Below are positions 7,552-14,406 of a stretch of 41,357 nt of DNA, one piece after another. The stretch is from CAZRVH01 sp964603635. GTDB lineage: Bacteria; Patescibacteriota; Gracilibacteria; Peribacterales; Peribacteraceae. The DNA is taken from contig CAZRVH010000011.1 in the NCBI GenBank assembly GCA_964603635.1, forward strand, positions 1-41,357, given 5' to 3'. The position numbers and the translations under genes were made by a program. Numbering within the stretch: the stretch's first letter is position 1; every line of letters starts with the position of its first letter. A model generated the notes under the pieces. It saw nothing but the letters and a program-made list of their open reading frames with translations. It ran no database searches and was not told the origin of the DNA.

Positions 7552-9107
7552 TGTTCGGAAGAAGTGGATTCAGGTTCCGCAAGCAGGATTGCAAGCGGGG
7601 TGAACCGGTAGTCCTGGCCCAGTGTAACCGTAATCGGCAGCGTTGTCCCGGTCGCGGTGACGATTCCTTCGTCATCCATGAGGGGGTTCAAGGGAATGCC
7701 CAGCGTTTCCGAGAGGAATTCGGCATTATCCTTGTCCCGTTCATACGCATCGATGAACGATGTCGGGCTGTCCTCGTCCGTGGCGGCGTTTTCCATCTCC
7801 CCGATGGTGAAGCCGTAACGGATGAGTTCGTTTCCCAAGGTACGCGATGATCCTGCCGGGGCGCCCGCGTTCATCACGTCGATCGTCGAAGGCTTCAGGA
7901 ACGGCGTGCGGACGTGCACCAGGAGCTTCACCAGCGTGCGGATCGGTTCCCATCCCTCCCTGTCTCCGGTCGCCGCCTGCGGTAGCAGGATGGCCGCGCC
8001 GCCGAAGAGTTCGCGTGGCGGGGGATACAGGAATCCTCCCGGTCCGTAGCCGTCGCGGATATTCATGGTGAGCAGGTTGTCACGGTTCAGGTCCTGGCCC
8101 ATGCCGGCCAGTGACAGAAGCTCGCGCGCGGTCATGCTGGTTTCCACATGGTCCTGCATGATGTTCATCAGCGACATGATCTGGTCCGGCTTCGTCAGCA
8201 GCCCCTGGGTGCGGACCTTTTCACCAAAGGCCTTCAGGATCATCTGCTGGCGGCGACTGCGGTCGAAGTCGCTCGTGGAGTGGCGGCTGCGCGCGTATTT
8301 CAACGCCGTCTCGCCGTCCAGCGTCTGCAGACCCGCGCTGATCGCGAACGTCTGGTAGCTGTAGTTCGGACCCGGGTATTGCGTATCCACGAGGCCCGTC
8401 GGGACATCCACTTCAATGCCGCCGATAGCGTCCACGGCCTGCACAAAGCCGATGAAGTCCACCTTGATCGTATGGTGGATCTGGATGTTCAGCAGCGCTC
8501 CCAGCTGGTCCGCCAGTTCGCGCATGGCGATCTGCGAGGCCGCGGGGCGTTCCATTTTCTCCGGTCCGAATTCCAGCGCGCGCCGGTAATTCCAGTATTG
8601 TTCGTTGATGCGGCCCGGCTGCATCTTGTCTCCCGGCTTCGTCAGGTACAGGTCGCGGGGGATGGAAAGCATCGTCACGCTGTCGGTTTTCGGATCGATG
8701 CTTGCGATCATCATGGTGTCCGTCAGGTCTGCCCCCTCGTGTCCCTCGTCTCCCTGTCCGAGAAGCAGGATATTCGTGTGGCCGTACTCGTCTTTCGGCA
8801 AGGGCGTGCCTGCCAAGCCGGTGATGGTGTGCAGGCTCAGGATCTTCAGGGAAACGAGTGCCTTCACGGTGCCCGCAAACAGGATAACGGCGCAGAGAAT
8901 CGTCGTCAGGATTACGAGAATCCTCTTCAGGATGTTCGTACGCTTGATATCCTTGTCTTCCTTCGCTTTCTCCGCCTTCCTTTTATCCCAGTGATGCTTC
9001 AGCCCGATGACGGGAGCCGCGAGGAACGCGCCTTTTTTCAACACCGAAGACAACGGCACCTTGGGACGTTTTTTTCCCTCTGCCAAACGACGTACCTGGA
9101 AGGACAT
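7548..9107 (-). CDS. LytR-CpsA-Psr (LCP) family protein with LytR_C domain
   Basis: LCP enzymes transfer undecaprenyl-phosphate-linked glycopolymers to peptidoglycan or cell-surface acceptors. 519 aa: basic cytoplasmic N-terminus (about 1-60), TM anchor about 62-85, then an external LCP domain with the hallmark runs TDTMMIASIDPKTDSVTMLS and IPRDLYL, the VDAIGGIEVDVP motif, and the LDGETALKYARSRH segment with its conserved Arg residues. The C-terminal part (about 410-505, IDVMNAGAPAGSSR onward) matches the LytR_C domain. Start ATG 9107 lies 6 nt after TACACT. The overlapping membrane-protein gene downstream suggests a joint envelope role. Confidence 0.92.
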   Translation of the reverse strand: MSFQVRRLAEGKKRPKVPLSSVLKKGAFLAAPVIGLKHHWDKRKAEKAKEDKDIKRTNILKRILVILTTILCAVILFAGTVKALVSLKILSLHTITGLAGTPLPKDEYGHTNILLLGQGDEGHEGADLTDTMMIASIDPKTDSVTMLSIPRDLYLTKPGDKMQPGRINEQYWNYRRALEFGPEKMERPAASQIAMRELADQLGALLNIQIHHTIKVDFIGFVQAVDAIGGIEVDVPTGLVDTQYPGPNYSYQTFAISAGLQTLDGETALKYARSRHSTSDFDRSRRQQMILKAFGEKVRTQGLLTKPDQIMSLMNIMQDHVETSMTARELLSLAGMGQDLNRDNLLTMNIRDGYGPGGFLYPPPRELFGGAAILLPQAATGDREGWEPIRTLVKLLVHVRTPFLKPSTIDVMNAGAPAGSSRTLGNELIRYGFTIGEMENAATDEDSPTSFIDAYERDKDNAEFLSETLGIPLNPLMDDEGIVTATGTTLPITVTLGQDYRFTPLAILLAEPESTSSEQ

Positions 9108-9176
9108 GGGCGGAGTGTAGCAAAAAGTTGATCAATCACAGAGGATTTTTTCAGATTTTCTTGACCAGATAGCGAA

Positions 9177-9250
9177 AATGACCAATCAACAATAAACCAC
9201 ATTCAACCATGGAATCGCATGGATGATTGATCATTGGTCATTGATTATTT
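9177..9250. repeat. ATGACCAAT / ATTGGTCAT intergenic tract
   Basis: AT-rich tract with the nonamer AATGACCAAT near 9177 and its inverted form CATTGGTCATTG near 9232-9244. Related strings recur at 20228-20365. It includes the -35 region of the downstream dehydrogenase promoter (TTGATT 9241-9246). Confidence 0.6.
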
Positions 9251-9268
9251 CCCTCGTATCTTTATATT
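9241..9268 (+). promoter_or_regulatory. Promoter of the D-lactate dehydrogenase-like gene
   Basis: TTGATT (9241-9246), 16-nt spacer, TATATT (9263-9268), with the ATG 9 nt beyond. Transcription would begin within a few bases of the start codon, so the mRNA is probably almost leaderless. Confidence 0.6.
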
Positions 9269-9277
9269 CCCTGCACT

Positions 9278-10237
9278 ATGTCCGCCCCTATTTTCTTCGA
9301 TACCGACACCGAAGACCGGCCCCTGGTTCTCTCCGCGTTCCCGGATGCCGTCTTCCTTCCCGCGGATGCGACTCCCGAACAGATCGTCGCGGCCTGCAAG
9401 GACGCGGAGGTGATCTCCACGTTTATCACGACGAAATTCCCGAAGGAAATCCTGTCCCAGCTTCCGAATCTGAAAATCCTCTGCACGCGATCGGTCGGAT
9501 ACGACCACATCGACCTGGCCTACTGCGCCGAGCGCGGCATCGTCGTGACGAACGTTCCGGACTACGGATCCCACGTCATCGCGGAGCACGCCTTCGCGCT
9601 GCTGCTGTCCACGCTTCGCCATATCCAGGAAGGAAACCGCCGCGTCACCTCCGGTGTCTTTGATTACAGGGGACTCCGTGGCATGACGCTGCAGGGCAAG
9701 ACGCTGGGTATTATCGGAACGGGAAAGATCGGCAAAAAGGTGGCCGAGATCGCGCATGGCTTCGGGATGAACATCCTTGCGTTCGACGTATATCAGGATG
9801 CAGGAATCGTGGAGAAGTTCGGCGTAAAGTACGTGGCCCAGGACGAGTTGTACGCCCAGAGTGATATTATCTCCCTGCACGCGCCGTCCTTGCCGTCCAC
9901 CAAAGGCATGATCAATGCGCAGTCCATTGCCAAGATGAAAGACGGCGTGATCATCGTGAACACCGCCCGCGGGGCGCTCATCAATGCCAAGGATCTCGTG
10001 GAAGCCTTGAATACGGGGAAGGTGAAGCACGCGCTCTTGGACGTGCTTGAGAACGAATCGTCCATGGAGGAAGACAGCGCCCTCGTGAAGCACCCGAAGG
10101 TCATTACCACGCCGCACATCGCGTTCTACGCGGATGACAGCGTGCGCAACATGTACAACGACTGCTTCGAATCCGTCGCGCAGTGGCAGAAAGGCGAGAA
10201 GCCGGCGCACACGGTCACGTTGGCGGGAGCCAAGTAA
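9278..10237 (+). CDS. D-2-hydroxyacid dehydrogenase, D-lactate dehydrogenase-like
   Basis: NAD-dependent reduction of a 2-keto acid, probably pyruvate to D-lactate, which would regenerate NAD+ in fermentation. 319 aa: catalytic domain 1-100 and 290-319, NAD domain with GTGKIG at 147-152 and Asp170 at the end of the second strand (NAD rather than NADP preference). Catalytic Arg231 (NTARG), Glu260 and His280 (TPHIAFY) are present. The TPHIAFY-x-D-x-x-VRNM segment is closer to D-LDH/VanH than to phosphoglycerate dehydrogenase. Stand-alone gene with its own promoter. Substrate specificity is inferred from motifs only. Confidence 0.88.
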   Translation: MSAPIFFDTDTEDRPLVLSAFPDAVFLPADATPEQIVAACKDAEVISTFITTKFPKEILSQLPNLKILCTRSVGYDHIDLAYCAERGIVVTNVPDYGSHVIAEHAFALLLSTLRHIQEGNRRVTSGVFDYRGLRGMTLQGKTLGIIGTGKIGKKVAEIAHGFGMNILAFDVYQDAGIVEKFGVKYVAQDELYAQSDIISLHAPSLPSTKGMINAQSIAKMKDGVIIVNTARGALINAKDLVEALNTGKVKHALLDVLENESSMEEDSALVKHPKVITTPHIAFYADDSVRNMYNDCFESVAQWQKGEKPAHTVTLAGAK

Positions 10238-10283
10238 GCGCAAACGTCGTTTTTTGAACCAAATCACTCGTTTGGCGTATCTA

Positions 10284-10311
10284 TTGACTTTATATAATAA
10301 TTACTTAAAAT
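10284..10311 (+). promoter_or_regulatory. Promoter of orphan gene A
   Basis: TTGACT (10284-10289), 16-nt AT-rich spacer, TAAAAT (10306-10311), immediately followed by GTCAA. Gene B has the same arrangement (TATAAT then GTCAA), and both precede the same folded leader. Confidence 0.7.
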
Positions 10312-10463
10312 GTCAAATATGCTCTCTCACAGCATAGGCAGGAATCATTGAGGCAGGCATTTCGCGCATCACGGTGTGCGGTGTGCTTGCCTCAAGGGTC
10401 TCAGTTGAAACTCTCAAGCCGCGCTATCCCGCGAAACGGATATTTTACAAGGAACGTTTAATC
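10312..10463 (+). ncRNA. Structured 5' leader of gene A (shared with gene B)
   Basis: About 150 nt between promoter and start codon. Helix P1: ATGCT (10319-10323) with AGCAT (10331-10335), 7-nt loop ending TCAC. Helix P2: GAGGCAGGCA (10350-10359) with TGCTTGCCTC (10384-10393), ten continuous pairs including one G-U. Inner hairpin P3: CGCA (10365-10368) with TGCG (10377-10380), loop starting TCAC. The gene B leader has the same order, similar spacing and similar primary sequence. A real Shine-Dalgarno (AAGGAA, 10449-10454) ends the leader. The function is unknown: a cis-regulatory RNA is the likeliest reading. Confidence 0.65.
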
Positions 10464-11147
10464 ATGCTTTTAGCACAAGTCGGTCCCGACCCAGCCGTGG
10501 TCCTATTCGCTTTATTCATGGCTGCTTTCATCGGCATAGTGATTTGGAAGTTTTCCCAAGATCCACATAAGCTTATCATTACGCCTTCTCGGCGAAAGCC
10601 ATCTCCGCCTCCTCCCCCCTCATTTACATCGGTGACGGTGGATGTGGGCTTCCTCATGCAAGGGGACCCTCGTAGTGCGCTTATGGCCAGCGAAGGGATG
10701 AACATGGTTACAGTTGTCATTCCCGATGCATATCCCTTTTCTTGTAGCGATCCAAGTATCCGCCAAGAGGAAGCTGCCCGATTATGGGAGAAATGCGGTC
10801 ATTTGGAAACATTCGAGGAGTGGGAGAATCCTGAGCTCCCCGCTCCTGGAACGTACTGCTTCTTTGTGGAGCAGAATGGACAATCATGGGAGGATCTAGG
10901 CAGCAAAGGTTATAGTCATGGCAACCCCTTCGTCATACTTGCATTTTTGCAAGCATGCCGGGAAATGTCTTTCAATCCGATAGAGGATTATTGGATTCGA
11001 ACTGCACTGCGGAAAAAAGACGGTGAAATACTTTGTTTTGGTATGAAAAAAAGTAGAAATAATTCTTTTTCGATTTCGGCAGACTGGGTCTGGGGGAACT
11101 GGAAAGGAAACAGCATCAATACAATTTGCAGTGCTATCAATTGTTAA
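10464..11147 (+). CDS. Orphan gene A: membrane-anchored protein, 227 aa
   Basis: Not recognised. A single N-terminal TM (about residues 10-29) is followed by a basic Pro-rich linker (SRRKPSPPPPPSF, about 42-54) and a soluble domain. The C-terminal 50 residues (NPIEDYWIRT at 171-180 to the end) resemble the end of gene B's product (PVDGGWLRT): W-[IL]-R-T, then Cys, Ser-rich strands and a final Trp-rich stretch. Start ATG 10464 is chosen over upstream in-frame codons because AAGGAA lies 9 nt before it. Base composition is AT-richer than the neighbours, suggesting acquisition or a fast-evolving gene. Three hairpins and a terminator follow. Confidence 0.65.
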   Translation: MLLAQVGPDPAVVLFALFMAAFIGIVIWKFSQDPHKLIITPSRRKPSPPPPPSFTSVTVDVGFLMQGDPRSALMASEGMNMVTVVIPDAYPFSCSDPSIRQEEAARLWEKCGHLETFEEWENPELPAPGTYCFFVEQNGQSWEDLGSKGYSHGNPFVILAFLQACREMSFNPIEDYWIRTALRKKDGEILCFGMKKSRNNSFSISADWVWGNWKGNSINTICSAINC

Positions 11148-11166
11148 ATTTTTATTTCTGCCTTGC

Positions 11167-11217
11167 AGCTAACACTCATAGAGTTAGCTTGTACACCTGA
11201 CGACATCGTTCGTCAGG
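11167..11217 (+). other. Two hairpins in the 3' region of gene A
   Basis: AGCTAAC (11167-11173) pairs with GTTAGCT (11182-11188). CCTGACG (11196-11202) pairs with CGTCAGG (11211-11217). Both stems are perfect 7-mers and stand directly before the terminator, so gene A's transcript would end in three consecutive stem-loops. Confidence 0.55.
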
Positions 11218-11223
11218 ATCACA

Positions 11224-11248
11224 CCCCCGGTACAGCCGGGGGGTTTTT
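11224..11248 (+). terminator. Rho-independent terminator of gene A
   Basis: CCCCCGG (11224-11230) / CCGGGGG (11236-11242) stem followed by TTTTT. The T-run touches the stop codon of the convergent gene at 11248. Confidence 0.85.
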
Positions 11249-11961
11249 CATGTGTGCAAAAAATAGAGTGCCGCCAGAAGGATCGGCTGGTGCAACAGGT
11301 AGATCAGCAGCGAATGCCGTCCTGGCCAGGTTACGGATTGCGGCAATGCGTCCGGCAGATGCCTTCTCCAGGTCGTGGATCGCACGTAGAGGAAATGCCC
11401 CAGTCCGTAGCCCATCAGGATCACGCCGAACCATGGTAGAAGCGGAAAATAATCGACCGTGGTGAAGTGTGCCGGCGGAAAGCCCAGGACGAGGGAGAGG
11501 GTTGGGGCTAGGGAGTCGGTTGGATGCGTCCATTGTCCCAGCAAGACAACGGCGATACCGAGGAGAATGGATGCTTCCTTGAGCCTGCGACACAACGGCA
11601 AGAGAAGCATCGAAAGTGCGATAAGGTGCAGGATGCCGAAGCGGACGAATGTCTCCGGATCTGCCACATAGGTCACGATGCTGATCAATGCGGCGGCTGC
11701 CGCCAGGATCAGGAAGCGATTATGTTGGCGTTTCCATAGATGGGGGACCGTTTCCTTGCGGGAGGCGCTGATGGCGAAGCTGACGCCGACCAGCAAGAGG
11801 AATAGGCACGCGGTCGCGCGGGCGAAGAGCGTCCAGCCTGTGTCGAACACCTGGATGTCCCGATCGTAAAACACCGCCAGGTCATAGGCGCCATGAAAAA
11901 CGACCATGCAGAGGATGGCGACGGTTCGCAGGAGATCCAGTTCGGGGAAGCGTTTGGTCAC
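11248..11961 (-). CDS. HGSNAT-like membrane acyltransferase (DUF1624 family)
   Basis: Resembles the heparan-alpha-glucosaminide N-acetyltransferase catalytic family: multi-TM proteins that pass acyl groups across the membrane to glycans. The N-terminus RFPELDLLRTVAILCMVVFHGAYDL holds the family motif (Asp-Leu-Leu-Arg, then His in the first TM). The 237 aa contain about seven hydrophobic segments, and the last (HSLLIYLLHQPILLAALYFL) carries the second family motif with His. It starts with GTG (11959-11961), 9 nt after the preceding gene, as last member of a three-gene membrane operon. A role in modifying envelope polysaccharide is inferred from the family. Confidence 0.8.
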   Translation of the reverse strand: MTKRFPELDLLRTVAILCMVVFHGAYDLAVFYDRDIQVFDTGWTLFARATACLFLLLVGVSFAISASRKETVPHLWKRQHNRFLILAAAAALISIVTYVADPETFVRFGILHLIALSMLLLPLCRRLKEASILLGIAVVLLGQWTHPTDSLAPTLSLVLGFPPAHFTTVDYFPLLPWFGVILMGYGLGHFLYVRSTTWRRHLPDALPQSVTWPGRHSLLIYLLHQPILLAALYFLHT

Positions 11962-11970
11962 TTCGTCAGT

Positions 11971-12402
11971 TTACGCTTTCTTCGGCAACAAAAGCGAGAC
12001 GGCCGTCACCAGCACGGCGATGGCGATGACACGCAGGAGCGGGACGAAGGGGGAGAGGAACGACAGCGTGAGGCTGACGCCCAGAAGCGATACGGGCAAG
12101 GCGATGCAGATGGGGCAGAGGAGGGAAATCGCGCCAAGGACGCCCGCGACACCCGTCGCCCGCTTCACGCCGATGGGGCAGCTGGTCTCGCGGTTCCTCC
12201 ATACGGCGAGCCCGATCGCGAATGACAGCAAGATCCACAGGATTCCCGTGAAGGTCAGGTCCAATCCCGTCGTGCGGATGCGTGGCAGCATGGGTAGTGC
12301 GAGATGCAGCATTCCCAGTTCCCACAGGAAAAAGAGGCTCAGGACCGCTAGCGCGATCAGGAACGGAAACCAGAAAGAGGGGGAGCGGAGGAAGCGGAGC
12401 AT
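11971..12402 (-). CDS. Four-TM membrane protein with CPIC motif
   Basis: Unknown function, 143 aa from ATG 12402 (a GTG at 12411 is also possible). There are four hydrophobic segments, roughly 10-30, 45-65, 85-108 and 112-137. Two cysteine pairs stand out: a single Cys in SCPIG after TM2, and LLCPICIALP at the head of TM3. CxxC at a membrane face suggests redox or metal handling, but no family was recognised. The ATG is one base after the stop of the upstream 50-aa gene, so the two are translationally coupled. The HGSNAT-like gene follows 9 nt after the stop. Confidence 0.7.
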   Translation of the reverse strand: MLRFLRSPSFWFPFLIALAVLSLFFLWELGMLHLALPMLPRIRTTGLDLTFTGILWILLSFAIGLAVWRNRETSCPIGVKRATGVAGVLGAISLLCPICIALPVSLLGVSLTLSFLSPFVPLLRVIAIAVLVTAVSLLLPKKA

Positions 12403-12403
12403 G

Positions 12404-12556
12404 TCAGGCACGATGGTTCATCGCGTGCGAGGGGCATCGTACCGCGGTTTCGAATTGGAGGGAACCGGACTGCGCAAGCACCAGCGAATACCCGACGACC
12501 ATGCCGAGAATGCCGATCGTCAGCGCGAGCCAGGGGGATTTCTGCTCCGTTTCCAT
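12404..12556 (-). CDS. Small single-TM protein, 50 aa
   Basis: Short gene that size cut-offs miss: start ATG 12556, stop TGA 12406-12404. The protein has a short polar N-terminus (METEQKSPW), one TM helix (about 10-29) and an outer tail with Cys and two His (RCPSHAMNHRA) that could bind a metal or haem. Support: TATACT lies 8 nt before the ATG, GGAG lies 5 nt before it, and the downstream gene starts one base after its stop. The neighbouring protein has a CxxC, so the two may act together in redox or metal handling (inference). Confidence 0.65.
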   Translation of the reverse strand: METEQKSPWLALTIGILGMVVGYSLVLAQSGSLQFETAVRCPSHAMNHRA

Positions 12557-12585
12557 ACCACTCCAGTATAGCAGATTCGGAGTTC

Positions 12586-12660
12586 TTTTTGTAGCCCCTC
12601 ACCCGCCCTTCGGGCACCCTCTCCCCCTGGGAGAGGGTCGGGGTGAGGGGGCTACAAAAA
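12586..12660. repeat. Cloverleaf-like inverted repeat element
   Basis: Outer arms TTTTTGTAGCCCCTCACCC and GGGTGAGGGGGCTACAAAAA (12586-12604 and 12641-12660) pair over about 19 bp with one extra G. They enclose two hairpins: GCCC-ttc-GGGC (12605-12615) and ACCCTCTCCC-cct-GGGAGAGGGT (12616-12638). This is a miniature-element-like structure of a type that recurs in many unrelated bacteria. It abuts the terminator of the gene at 12714. Confidence 0.75.
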
Positions 12661-12680
12661 AGCCGCCCTTGCGGACGGCT
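12655..12680 (-). terminator. Rho-independent terminator of the zinc-ribbon gene
   Basis: On the minus strand the stem AGCCGTCC / GGGCGGCT (one mismatch, GCAA loop) is followed by TTTTTT. It lies 34 nt after the stop of the gene starting at 12992. Confidence 0.75.
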
Positions 12681-12713
12681 TTCTGAGTTACATGGGAAGG
12701 TAACAACCTTGGC

Positions 12714-12992
12714 TTAGCTGCGGGAAGCCATGAAGCAGTTCTTGCAGAGAACCGGCTTGCCACCCTCCTCAACGGGACGGGGCTTGAACGGAACCTGGCA
12801 CTGCGAACCGCACTGCGCGCAGACTGCATCGTGCATTTCGCGCGTCTGCATTCTGTCGTTCTTGCGCTTGTTCCTGCAGTCCTTGCAGCGCTGGGGAGCG
12901 CTGAGGTCCTTGGAGGCGTAGAACTCCTGTTCACCATCGGTGAACGTGAACTGTTGACCGCAATCGCGGCACGTAAGCTGCTGATCAGCCAT
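12714..12992 (-). CDS. Zinc-ribbon protein with two CxxC modules
   Basis: 92-aa predicted zinc-binding protein. Module 1: CRDCGQQFTFTDGEQEFYASK, then CKDC (zinc-ribbon of the zf-trcl kind). Module 2: CAQCGSQCQVPFKPRP, then LCKNC (CxxC-x17-CxxC type). Both modules are common in small proteins of CPR, Chloroflexi and Firmicutes; function is not established. ATG 12992 is chosen because the upstream extension would need a TTG inside a pyrimidine-rich leader. No Shine-Dalgarno is present; the 20 nt before the ATG are almost only C and T. A strong promoter with about 80 nt of leader lies upstream. Confidence 0.8.
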   Translation of the reverse strand: MADQQLTCRDCGQQFTFTDGEQEFYASKDLSAPQRCKDCRNKRKNDRMQTREMHDAVCAQCGSQCQVPFKPRPVEEGGKPVLCKNCFMASRS

Positions 12993-13079
12993 AAAAAGAA
13001 AGAAAGAAGGTAATAAGTGCAATGGCCTTCTTTACAGTTTCTCGGGGACCGATAGGACAGCTACGAAGGTTGCATGGCC

Positions 13080-13107
13080 AGTATACGGTGTTAAGGCTAA
13101 TTGTCAA
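13080..13107 (-). promoter_or_regulatory. Promoter of the zinc-ribbon gene
   Basis: On the minus strand: TTGACA (13107-13102), 16-nt spacer, TATACT (13085-13080). This is a near-consensus sigma-70 promoter about 85 nt upstream of the ATG. Confidence 0.75.
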
Positions 13108-13140
13108 CGAATATTGATCCTTTTATGCCATTTGGCATCA

Positions 13141-13178
13141 AAAAAGCCGCTCCTTTGTCTCCTTGGGAGCGGCTTTTT
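13141..13178 (-). terminator. Bidirectional terminator after rplL
   Basis: AAAAAGCCGCTCC / GGGAGCGGCTTTTT stem with an A-tract on one side and a T-tract on the other, so it works on both strands. It lies 22 nt after rplL's stop. Confidence 0.85.
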
Positions 13179-13200
13179 GAGTTCGTCGGAACGGAAAGGC

Positions 13201-13605
13201 TTACTTGAGGGTGACCTTTGCACCTGCCTCCTCGAGCTTCTTCTTCATCTCTTCGGCATCAGCCTTGGCAACTCCTTCCTTGATGACCTTCGGAGCACCG
13301 TCGACGGCTGCCTTGGCATCGCCGAGGGCGAGACCCGTGATTTCGCGGACGACCTTGATGACGGCGATCTTCTGAGCGCCTGCATCCGTCAGTTCCACGT
13401 TGAACGAAGACTTCTCTTCGCCGGCACCTGCGCCTGCGTCACCGCCGGCTGCACCTCCTGCCATTGCGACCGGAGCTGCGGAGATACCGTAAACTTCTTC
13501 CATGTACTTAACGACGTTGTTCAAAGAGACAACGTTGAGCTTCTCGAGGGCGGTGATCACTGCCTTCTCCTCTGCGGAAAGCTCGATGGTAGCTGTATCA
13601 GCCAT
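13201..13605 (-). CDS. rplL: 50S ribosomal protein L7/L12
   Basis: Forms the ribosomal stalk dimers that recruit translation factors; binds L10. 134 aa: N-terminal dimerisation helices (to about 40), a flexible Ala/Gly-rich hinge (about 45-65, PVAMAGGAAGGDAGAGAG), and the globular C-terminal domain with KIAVIKVVREITGLALGDAKA. Length and order are standard. It is the second gene of the rplJ-rplL operon, 69 nt after rplJ, and ends at a strong terminator. The ATG has no Shine-Dalgarno (the preceding bases are pyrimidine-rich). Confidence 0.97.
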   Translation of the reverse strand: MADTATIELSAEEKAVITALEKLNVVSLNNVVKYMEEVYGISAAPVAMAGGAAGGDAGAGAGEEKSSFNVELTDAGAQKIAVIKVVREITGLALGDAKAAVDGAPKVIKEGVAKADAEEMKKKLEEAGAKVTLK

Positions 13606-13674
13606 AGTAATAGGGGAAAATAAGGGGAGATAAGAATGGATCAGCCTTCGCCCTAGCGGGCTACGGCCGACAGG

Positions 13675-14346
13675 TTAGGCAGCGGGAGGAGCGTCTGCCG
13701 CGGGTGCAGCGGGAGCTTCTTCCGTTGTGGCGGGGGTGGGAGCTGCTTCGGCAGCGACGGGGGCAGCCTCTTCGGCCTTCGGGGTCTCGGCAGCGGGCGC
13801 TGCTTCGGCCTTGGGTGCTTCGGCGGCCGGAGCGTCGCTCGACGGGCTTGCGATGACATCTTTTTGCTTGGCGAGTTCGCTGAGTCCGCGCGCGAAGGAC
13901 GACAAAGGTCCGTTGCACATGGCCATGAACATGCCGAGGAGCTGGGTCTTGCCCGGGATCTTCGCGAGGCGGATCGTTTCCTCTTTGTTCATGATCTTGC
14001 CTTCGAACACGCCTCCGATCAGTTCCACCTGGGGATGTTCCTTTCCGAATTTGAAGGCGATCTGTGCGCCGGTCAAAGGATCGTCGTAGCTGAAGATGCA
14101 GGCGACTGCGCCATCCATCAAATCATCGGAAATCTCGGGAAGGTTCATGTCCTTCGCCGCGATCTGCATAAGGGTCTTCTTCGCCACTTTCATTTCGCTC
14201 TGCTTATCGCGCAGCTGTTTGCGGAAGTCGCTGACGTCGGACACGGTCATGCCGATGTAGTGGGCGAACATGATGGACTTGGCGTCCTTCATTTTTTCCT
14301 TGAGCTCGTTGAGCTGCTCGGTCTTTTGGGCTTTGGTCAGCGCCAT
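13675..14346 (-). CDS. rplJ: 50S ribosomal protein L10 with long Ala/Pro/Glu tail
   Basis: Base of the ribosomal stalk, binding 23S rRNA and L7/L12 dimers; known in other bacteria to repress its own operon through the mRNA leader. 223 aa from ATG 14346. The core (1-170) is standard (ALTKAQKTEQLNELKEKMKD, AHYIGMTVSDVSDFRKQLRD). Odd: after the usual L7/L12-binding helix there is an Ala/Pro/Glu low-complexity extension of about 50 residues (176-223, repeated PKAEAAPAAE-like units), absent in E. coli L10. A long structured leader and attenuator-like terminator lie upstream. No Shine-Dalgarno; a CCTAA-repeat leader precedes the ATG. Confidence 0.95.
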   Translation of the reverse strand: MALTKAQKTEQLNELKEKMKDAKSIMFAHYIGMTVSDVSDFRKQLRDKQSEMKVAKKTLMQIAAKDMNLPEISDDLMDGAVACIFSYDDPLTGAQIAFKFGKEHPQVELIGGVFEGKIMNKEETIRLAKIPGKTQLLGMFMAMCNGPLSSFARGLSELAKQKDVIASPSSDAPAAEAPKAEAAPAAETPKAEEAAPVAAEAAPTPATTEEAPAAPAADAPPAA

Positions 14347-14406
14347 ACGTAGGGTTGGGATTAGGGTTAGGAGTCTGCGGAATACGAAAAAGGGACGGGT
14401 GCGACT

